Positions 58,864 to 64,000 of a stretch of DNA of 64,000 nucleotides are shown here, piece after piece. The translations under genes were made by a program, and so were the position numbers. Below the pieces are notes generated by a model, which saw only the letters and a list, made by a program, of their open reading frames with translations, made no database searches and was not told the origin of the DNA. Every line of letters starts with the position of its first letter. Positions within the stretch are counted from its first letter, which is position 1. The stretch comes from Mycolicibacterium sp. P9-64 (GTDB taxonomy: Bacteria > Actinomycetota > Actinomycetes > Mycobacteriales > Mycobacteriaceae): the NCBI RefSeq assembly GCF_008329605.1, contig NZ_NPKO01000006.1, forward strand, positions 310,001 through 374,000, read 5' to 3'.

Positions 58864-60081
58864 TCAACGTGCCGTCAGCGGGACTGCCACCGTGACGGTG
58901 GTTCCCGATCCGGGGTGAGATCGGACCGCCAGATGACCGCCGACCAGCTCAGCGCGTTCGGTCATCGACAGCATGCCGTAGCCGCCTTTCCCGCAGCCGA
59001 GCGTACGTTCGGTGGGCGCATCGAACCCAACGCCGTCGTCCGCGACCACCAGTCGCGCCTCGCCGTCGCACACGGTGAACCGCACGTTGGCGACCTGGGC
59101 ACCGGAATGCTTCATCACGTTCTGCAGGCACTCCTGGGCGATTCGGTAGAGCGCTACCTCGATGTGCTCGGGAAGCCGGTCGTCGGTGAGTTCGAGGTCG
59201 AGATCGAGATGTGGAATCGACCGGGCCAGGCTGGCCAGCCCACCGGACAGCCCTAGATCGTCGAGAACTGGCGGCCGCAGACCGCTGATGGCCGAGCGCG
59301 CCTCGTCCATGGTCAGCTCAACCAGCTCGCGGGCCTTCTCGATCTGATCGGCGGCAGCGTCGGCATCATCGTGCACGGTGTGCGCTGCGGCATCCAGGCG
59401 ATAGGTGAGGGTGACCAGCCGTTGCGAGATTCCGTCATGGATATCGCCGGCCAGCCTGCGCCGTTCGGTCTCCTGAGCGGCGATCACCTGTTCCGCGAAG
59501 TCTTCGTGCGCGCGTTCCCGTACGGCGAGTTGCCGGTGCAGCCGAGCCTGATGCAGGGCGCCTGCGGTGAGCCGCCCGATGACGAGCAGTAGCTCGATGT
59601 CGCGGGCAGTGAAGTCGCGCCGCTCGATGGTGTGCACGTTGAGAACGCCCACCAGACCACCCGGCCCCGTCTCCATGGGCACGGATGCCATCGAGGTGAA
59701 ATCCGCTCCCGGTAGCGACTCGATGGCTACGTAGCGTGAATCGTGGTTCTTGTTGTCGGTGATCACCACCGGTTGCCGATGGCTGGCCACCCATCCGGCG
59801 ATCCCCGACCCCAGCGGCAGCCGGACACGGCCAACCTGCTGATCGAACGGTGGCGTGGCACCCGCCAGTGTGAGTGAACGATCGCCGTCATCGAGGACGT
59901 GCACGAAGCAGACATCCGATGCGGTGGCGGCCGTGATCATCAGGGCGACCGCTGCCGCCAGCGACTCGACGCCGGGTCCGCTGGACGTCGCCGCAACGAT
60001 GTCCAGCAAAAGGGCGACCTCACGGTCGGCGTCCACCAATCCGTGCACATTCGATGCGCCGAATATCCCCGACGCGGTCAC
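58864..60081 (-). CDS. GAF-domain sensor histidine kinase (HisKA_3 type)
   Basis: A 405-residue soluble kinase. GAF sensor domain at about 25-180 (GSGIAGWVASHRQPVVITDN), dimerisation region with ETERRRLAGDIHDGISQ and phospho-acceptor H215, then an ATPase domain with ALYRIAQECLQNVMKHSGA and GYGMLSMTERAELVGG. No transmembrane segment, so it senses a cytoplasmic signal such as redox, gas or a metabolite. Its start overlaps the stop of the LuxR-type regulator gene by 4 bp, so they form a two-component pair between aldolase and the rpe-tkt-prk genes. Confidence 0.9.
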   Translation of the reverse strand: MTASGIFGASNVHGLVDADREVALLLDIVAATSSGPGVESLAAAVALMITAATASDVCFVHVLDDGDRSLTLAGATPPFDQQVGRVRLPLGSGIAGWVASHRQPVVITDNKNHDSRYVAIESLPGADFTSMASVPMETGPGGLVGVLNVHTIERRDFTARDIELLLVIGRLTAGALHQARLHRQLAVRERAHEDFAEQVIAAQETERRRLAGDIHDGISQRLVTLTYRLDAAAHTVHDDADAAADQIEKARELVELTMDEARSAISGLRPPVLDDLGLSGGLASLARSIPHLDLDLELTDDRLPEHIEVALYRIAQECLQNVMKHSGAQVANVRFTVCDGEARLVVADDGVGFDAPTERTLGCGKGGYGMLSMTERAELVGGHLAVRSHPGSGTTVTVAVPLTAR

Positions 60082-60743
60082 TGGTAGATGCCCTCTCGCA
60101 GGGCGGTGGCTGCTGCAGCCGTTCGGTCACTGACACCGAACTTGCGGTAGATCGACCGCAAATGACTCTTGACCGTCTCGTCACCAATAATAAGTTTGCT
60201 GGCGATCCCCCGGTTGGACAGTCCGGTCACCACTAACGACAGGATCTCGCTTTCCCGCTGGGTGAGACCCTGGCGTGCACCTGGCCAGAATTCATCGCGC
60301 TGTAGCCGGCCAGCGGTGTCGACCGCACGCGCCGCCAAACCGGAGTCGATCGCCGTCGAGCCGCTGCGGACGAGTTCGAGTTGCCGTACGAGATCGTCGC
60401 TCCGGATCCCCTTCAGCAGATATCCCGACGCCCCTACGCGCAGCGCCTGAAACAAATACTGCTCGTCGTCGTAAACCGATAGCAGAATGACTTTTTGCTC
60501 GGGGTCCTGTTCACGCAAGGACCGGCACAAATCCAATCCACTTGCGCCCTCCATTCGGATGTCGCACAAGACGACGTCGGGGTTGAGGCTGGCGACAACC
60601 GCCGACGCATTTTCCGCGCCGATCGCCTCCCCGATTACCCGCACGCGATTCTGAAACGGCGCAAGCATCGCTTTGAGACCCTCGATGATCATTTGGTGGT
60701 CATCGACGAGCACCACGCGTACCGGTCTTATAGGCGCCGTCAT
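60078..60743 (-). CDS. NarL/LuxR-family response regulator of the cbb cluster
   Basis: A 221-residue regulator. Receiver: D14-D15 acidic pair, phospho-acceptor D61 (VLCDIRMEG), LLSVYDD switch and YLLKG lysine. C-terminal LuxR helix-turn-helix: LTQRESEILSLVVTGLSNRGIA and ETVKSHLRSIYRKF. ATG 60743. The upstream gap of 175 bp towards rpe contains three TTTTCGG heptamers at exact 12-bp steps, a plausible binding array for a NarL-type protein. Confidence 0.92.
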   Translation of the reverse strand: MTAPIRPVRVVLVDDHQMIIEGLKAMLAPFQNRVRVIGEAIGAENASAVVASLNPDVVLCDIRMEGASGLDLCRSLREQDPEQKVILLSVYDDEQYLFQALRVGASGYLLKGIRSDDLVRQLELVRSGSTAIDSGLAARAVDTAGRLQRDEFWPGARQGLTQRESEILSLVVTGLSNRGIASKLIIGDETVKSHLRSIYRKFGVSDRTAAAATALREGIYQ

Positions 60744-60784
60744 CTGTTCACGATAGTGCCGACCGCAGATGACGTCACGGAGTT

Positions 60785-60815
60785 TTTTCGGCGGGTTTTT
60801 CGGAGGCATTTTCGG
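60785..60815. promoter_or_regulatory. Three TTTTCGG direct repeats at 12-bp period
   Basis: ttttcgg occurs at 60785-60791, 60797-60803 and 60809-60815, a perfect 12-bp period in the divergent promoter between the LuxR-type regulator and the rpe-tkt-prk genes. AT-rich heptamers in a row are typical of response-regulator binding sites. Further on, the hairpin tccccc-ggttt-ggggga (60836-60852) lies between this array and the rpe start. Confidence 0.55.
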
Positions 60816-60918
60816 CGCGCCGTTAACCCCTCCTATCCCCCGGTTTGGGGGACTCTCGTCAAGCGCCACTACCTAGCGTCTGTGTCACGGCGAGTCCGCC
60901 CACTCCAGGAGGTACACG

Positions 60919-61501
60919 ATGATCGCGCGGGAGCCCAAACTCGTCGCTTCGGTTCTGCCGGCGAACTTCGCGACGCTCGGTCACGACGTCGAGCAGATCG
61001 AGCAGGCCGGGATCGACCGGATCCAATGGGACGTCATGGACGGACGTTTCGTCCCCAACATCACCTTCGGCCCCTGACGTGATCGCGGCGAACCGCGACC
61101 GCGTCAGTATCGGATTCGAGGCACACCTGATGGTCGAGGACCCGGACCCGATGTTGTCACGCTGGGTGGACGCGGGCTGCGAGATCGTCATCGTGCACGC
61201 CGAGGCGTGCCTGCACCTGCACCGCACGCTGTCGCGCATCCGCGAGTTGGGCGCGCGCGCCGGCGTCGCGCTCAACCCGGCGACGCCGCTCGCGGCGGCG
61301 CGCGCCGAAATCGACCGTCTCGGACTGGATGTCGAACTCGAGGTAGACGGCGGCATTGGGTCGGCAACCATTGCCGATGCCGCGGCGGCCGGGGCGACGG
61401 TGTTCTGTGCGGGCTCGGCACTCTTCTCCGGGCCGGGAACGATGGCCGACCGCACCGCGGACTTACGGACCGCGGCAACCAACACACTGGTGCTGCAATG
61501 A
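60919..61501 (+). pseudogene. rpe: Ribulose-phosphate 3-epimerase, frameshifted and internally deleted
   Basis: ATG 60919 follows a perfect aggaggtacacg leader and encodes 52 residues (MIAREPKLVASVLPANFATL...VPNITFGP) to a TGA at 61075-61077. The rest continues in the +1 frame from GAC 61076: DVIAANRDRVSIGFEAHLMVEDPDP, VHAEACLHLHRTL, NPATPL, then LEVDGGIGSATIAD to the stop at 61499-61501. One extra base in ggcccctgac breaks the frame. In addition about 35 residues that normally lie between NPATPL and EVDGG, including the MSVNPGFGGQ loop, are missing near 61290-61305. Both catalytic aspartates (DVMDG and EVDGG) remain. With two defects it is probably a pseudogene; a housekeeping rpe elsewhere would supply the activity. 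Confidence 0.85.
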
Positions 61502-63552
61502 CCGTGGCACCGAGCGAAATGCTCTCGCAGACAGCCGAAATCGACCGACTGGCGATCAACACACTGCGGTTCCTGGCCGCCGACGGGGTAGAGGCCGCGA
61601 ACAGCGGCCATCCGGGACTGCCGCTCGGCGCCAGCCCGATCGCCTGGACCTTGTGGTCCCGGCACCTGCGCCACGATCCAGCCGATCCGCGGTGGCCGGA
61701 TCGGGACAGATTCATCCTCTCCGCCGGGCACGGCTCGATGCTGCTCTACTCGTTGCTGCACGTGTTCGGCTACGACATGCCGATCGAGGAGCTGCGGCGG
61801 TTCCGCCAACTCGGTTCTCGCACACCGGGTCACCCGGAATTCGGCCACACCCCCGGCGTTGAGACCACGACCGGCCCGCTCGGCCAGGGGCTGGCGAACG
61901 CGGTCGGCATGGCGTTGGCCGAGCGGATGTTGGCCGCGCGCTGCAACACCGAGGAGCACACCGTCGTCAACCACCGGACCTGGGTCGTGGCCGGTGACGG
62001 CGACCTGATGGAAGGCATCTCGCACGAGGCGGCGTCGCTGGCGGGTCGGTTACGACTCGGGAAGCTGACCGTCATCTTCGATGACAATGACATCACGATC
62101 GACGGCCCGGCACGGCAGAGCTGCACCGACGACGCCGAGGCGCGTTTCGCAGCCTACGGCTGGCGAGTCCTCGCGGTCGAGGATGGCAACGACATTCCGG
62201 CGCTTGACCGGGCGTTTGCCACCGCGCGCGAATCCGAGGACCGGCCCACGTTCATCCGGGTGCGCACGACCATCGGCTATGGCGCACCAGGCGTCGAAGG
62301 CACGTCGAAGGCACATGGCAGCCCCCTGGGTGCAACGACGCTGGCGGCGATGCGGACCCGGCTTGACTGGCCGGAGGCCTCCTTTCACGTGCCAGTCGCG
62401 GTCGGCGCCACCGCAGCCGCCGTGGCTGCCAACGGCGCCGCGGTCCACGCCGAGTGGGCAGCGACGCATGCTCGGTGGCAGACCGGTCACGCACAGCTCT
62501 CGGCGGACTTTCCGCTCGACGCCCCACCGGTACCCGACGACCTCGACGTGCTGAGGCCGCTCTCCGACGGTGCGGTGGCCGACGGTAGGACCGCCACCCG
62601 CAAGGCGTCCGGTGTGGCCCTCAACGCGCTCACCGCCGTATACCCGGGCCTCATCGGTGGCTCGGCGGACCTGGCCGGGTCGACGAATACCGCCATCCCC
62701 GGCGGGGACGTCGGTCCCGGCGACTATGCCGGGCGCACAATTCATTTCGGCATCCGCGAACACGCAATGGCCGCCGTGATGAACGGAATCTCACTGCACG
62801 GCGGACTGCGACCGTTCGGCAGTACGTTCCTGGTCTTCGCCGACTATCTGCGACCGGCGCTGCGCCTGTCGGCACTGATGAAGCAGCCCGTCATCTACGT
62901 GTTCACCCACGATTCGGTGCATGTCGGTGAGGACGGGCCGACCCACCAGCCGATAGAGCAGCTCGAATCACTGCGGCTGATCCCGGGCCTGACCGTGGTG
63001 CGGCCGGCCGACGCAGCCGAAACAGCGTTGGCATGGGAGTTGGCCGCGGCGAATCTCGATGGCCCCACCGCGCTGGTACTGACTCGCCAGGATCTGCCCG
63101 TTCTCGGCGGTGCCGGTCTCGACGACATTCGCAGCCACGGCGCACGAGTGGTCCGCACCCAGCCTGGCCCTGCCGATGTGGTGCTGGCTGCGACGGGATC
63201 CGAGGTGTCGCTGGCACTCGAGGCGGCCGACATGCTGGCCGGCCTGAACGTGGCCGCCGAAGTGGTCTCGGTGATGTGGCGGGAACGTCTCGATGGACAG
63301 GTGCGTGCCGGGCGACACCAGCTGCCCGACGTGCCGATCGTGTGGGTAGAGGCCGGGGTCTCCATCGGCTGGCGCGCACTTGCGCGTCCCCAGGACGCCG
63401 TCATCGGACTTGAGCGGTTCGGCGAAAGCGGTCCCGGACGCGAGGTCGCCGAGCACCTCGGACTGACGGCCAGCGCCATCGCACGAGCCGCTCTGCGCAG
63501 CATCGGGCGAGACGACGTCATTACGGGTCACGCTGCCGATTCCGATGCCTGA
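61498..63552 (+). CDS. tkt: Transketolase
   Basis: A 684-residue transketolase. Thiamine-diphosphate motif GDGDLMEGISHEAASLAG to NDITIDGP region; substrate-binding histidines in SGHPGLPLG, SAGHGSMLLY and FGIREHAM; TGSEVSLALEAADML in the C-terminal domain. In the Calvin cycle it moves two-carbon units to regenerate pentose phosphates. ATG 61498 overlaps the rpe stop as ATGA, so it was translated in coupling with rpe. The following kinase starts 8 bp before its stop. Confidence 0.95.
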   Translation: MTVAPSEMLSQTAEIDRLAINTLRFLAADGVEAANSGHPGLPLGASPIAWTLWSRHLRHDPADPRWPDRDRFILSAGHGSMLLYSLLHVFGYDMPIEELRRFRQLGSRTPGHPEFGHTPGVETTTGPLGQGLANAVGMALAERMLAARCNTEEHTVVNHRTWVVAGDGDLMEGISHEAASLAGRLRLGKLTVIFDDNDITIDGPARQSCTDDAEARFAAYGWRVLAVEDGNDIPALDRAFATARESEDRPTFIRVRTTIGYGAPGVEGTSKAHGSPLGATTLAAMRTRLDWPEASFHVPVAVGATAAAVAANGAAVHAEWAATHARWQTGHAQLSADFPLDAPPVPDDLDVLRPLSDGAVADGRTATRKASGVALNALTAVYPGLIGGSADLAGSTNTAIPGGDVGPGDYAGRTIHFGIREHAMAAVMNGISLHGGLRPFGSTFLVFADYLRPALRLSALMKQPVIYVFTHDSVHVGEDGPTHQPIEQLESLRLIPGLTVVRPADAAETALAWELAAANLDGPTALVLTRQDLPVLGGAGLDDIRSHGARVVRTQPGPADVVLAATGSEVSLALEAADMLAGLNVAAEVVSVMWRERLDGQVRAGRHQLPDVPIVWVEAGVSIGWRALARPQDAVIGLERFGESGPGREVAEHLGLTASAIARAALRSIGRDDVITGHAADSDA

Positions 63553-64000
63553 CAAGATCATCCGGATCCGAAACGCATCAGGACGAGGAAAGCGACGGCC
63601 GGTGGTGCTCGCCATCGGCGGCGACAGCGCAGCAGGCAAGACGACGGTGACCGCGGGTCTGGTCGAGGCTCTCGGACCCGACCGTTGTGTGTCGATCTCC
63701 GCCGACGACTACCACCGGTTCGACCGGTTCGAACGCGCGCACAAGCCGTACACCGCGCTGCACCCCGACTGCAACTACATCGACATCCTCGGCCAACACC
63801 TGCAGCTGCTGGCGACCGGTCAGTCGATCCTCAAGCCCGTTTATGACCACGCCACCGGCCTGCTGATCAGGCCACAACTCGTCGAGCCCAACGAGTTCAT
63901 CATCGTCGAGGGCCTGCTGCCGCTGCACAGCAAACTTGCCAGGGCTTGCTTCGACGTCACGGTATTCCTGGATCCGTCCGAAGAGTTGCGGCGGCGCTGG
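63545..64000 (+). CDS. Class II phosphoribulokinase, N-terminal part (cut by window edge)
   Basis: ATG 63545 opens a frame that stays open to the last base (152 codons). It has a P-loop AIGGDSAAGKTT, then SADDYHRFDR, HPDCNYIDILGQHLQLLATG, KPVYDHATG and FIIVEGLLPLHS, followed by DVTVFLDPSEELRRRW. This is the pattern of the class II phosphoribulokinases of cyanobacteria, plants and archaea (DDYHSLDR-like, KPIYNH-TG, VIEGLHP), not that of the class I enzyme at 20320. It overlaps tkt by 8 bp, so it belongs to the rpe-tkt operon. The C-terminal half is outside the window. Confidence 0.85.
   Translation, partial: MPDKIIRIRNASGRGKRRPVVLAIGGDSAAGKTTVTAGLVEALGPDRCVSISADDYHRFDRFERAHKPYTALHPDCNYIDILGQHLQLLATGQSILKPVYDHATGLLIRPQLVEPNEFIIVEGLLPLHSKLARACFDVTVFLDPSEELRRRW

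Noticed and set aside
61065..61090. Programmed +1 frameshifting as the main explanation for rpe
   Set aside because: CCC-TGA is permissive, but the additional loss of about 35 residues including the MSVNPGFGGQ loop makes gene decay more likely. Kept as an alternative in the findings.
19232..64000. The autotrophy island as a recent mobile element
   Set aside because: No integrase, transposase, tRNA end or flanking direct repeat is visible within the window, and codon use and GC look like the neighbours.
1..64000. CRISPR arrays, rRNA, tRNA and insertion sequences
   Set aside because: No spaced repeat arrays, no conserved RNA gene sequences and no transposase-like proteins were found on either strand.

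Overview
The window is GC-rich and has the gene content of an actinomycete, almost certainly a Mycobacterium/Mycolicibacterium. A 14-gene type I NADH dehydrogenase operon with mycobacterial-type subunits, an Rv3143-like receiver protein, a FabG3-like steroid dehydrogenase, a group 2a (Huc-type) hydrogenase with the HucM and HucE partners, and many GTG starts with 4-bp ATGA or GTGA overlaps all point that way. No rRNA, tRNA, CRISPR array, transposase or integrase was seen. No stretch longer than 300 bases lacks a gene.

Layout. Bases 1-19060 are ordinary chromosomal genes: a sensor kinase cut by the window edge, a lone receiver and a LuxR-type regulator; two alpha/beta hydrolases and small membrane proteins; a dimethylglycine-dehydrogenase-like flavoprotein with a choline-kinase-like neighbour; cinA; a DedA protein; a GT87 mannosyltransferase; an exo-beta-glucosaminidase-like GH2 enzyme; a TetR/hydrolase pair; and a steroid-dehydrogenase-like SDR separated from an NAD(P)-dependent dehydrogenase by a perfect match to the KstR operator consensus. 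Bases 19232-21204 (+) hold fructose-1,6-bisphosphatase and a class I phosphoribulokinase. Bases 21221-36604 (-) hold nuoA-N. Bases 36686-52462 (-) hold a Huc hydrogenase operon: hucM, hucS, hucL, a maturation protease, an 86-aa protein, a TPR protein, hucE (NifU-like plus Rieske), an NHL protein, hypF, a SIS-HypC fusion, a SIS protein, hypE, hypC, hypD, a DUF6390-like protein and an unrecognised protein. An AraC-type regulator diverges from it. Bases 53754-64000 hold a Calvin-Benson cluster: cbbR-like LysR, cbbX, cbbS and cbbL (-), then class I fructose-bisphosphate aldolase (+), a GAF kinase/LuxR regulator pair (-), a broken rpe, transketolase and the start of a second, class II phosphoribulokinase (+).

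How it fits together. Huc-type enzymes oxidise H2, down to trace levels, and pass electrons to menaquinone. Complex I, run forward or in reverse, connects the quinone pool to NADH. RuBisCO, its red-type activase CbbX, two phosphoribulokinases, FBPase, aldolase and transketolase provide CO2 fixation. The window therefore reads as a hydrogen-powered autotrophy island in which the electron source, the respiratory link and the carbon-fixation genes lie side by side over about 45 kb, with huc-hyp-nuo genes in one orientation for 31 kb.

Oddities. The cbb-cluster rpe carries a +1 frameshift and a deletion of about 35 codons. Two evolutionarily different phosphoribulokinases occur together. A SIS-HypC fusion and a second SIS protein sit inside the hyp genes, while hypA and hypB are absent. 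There are several short repeats (a 24-bp repeat in cinA, a 33-bp duplication at nuoD/nuoE, a 16-bp-arm hairpin between nuoG and nuoF, and a 12-bp-period TTTTCGG array upstream of the broken rpe). Two genes look best explained by an ATC start codon.
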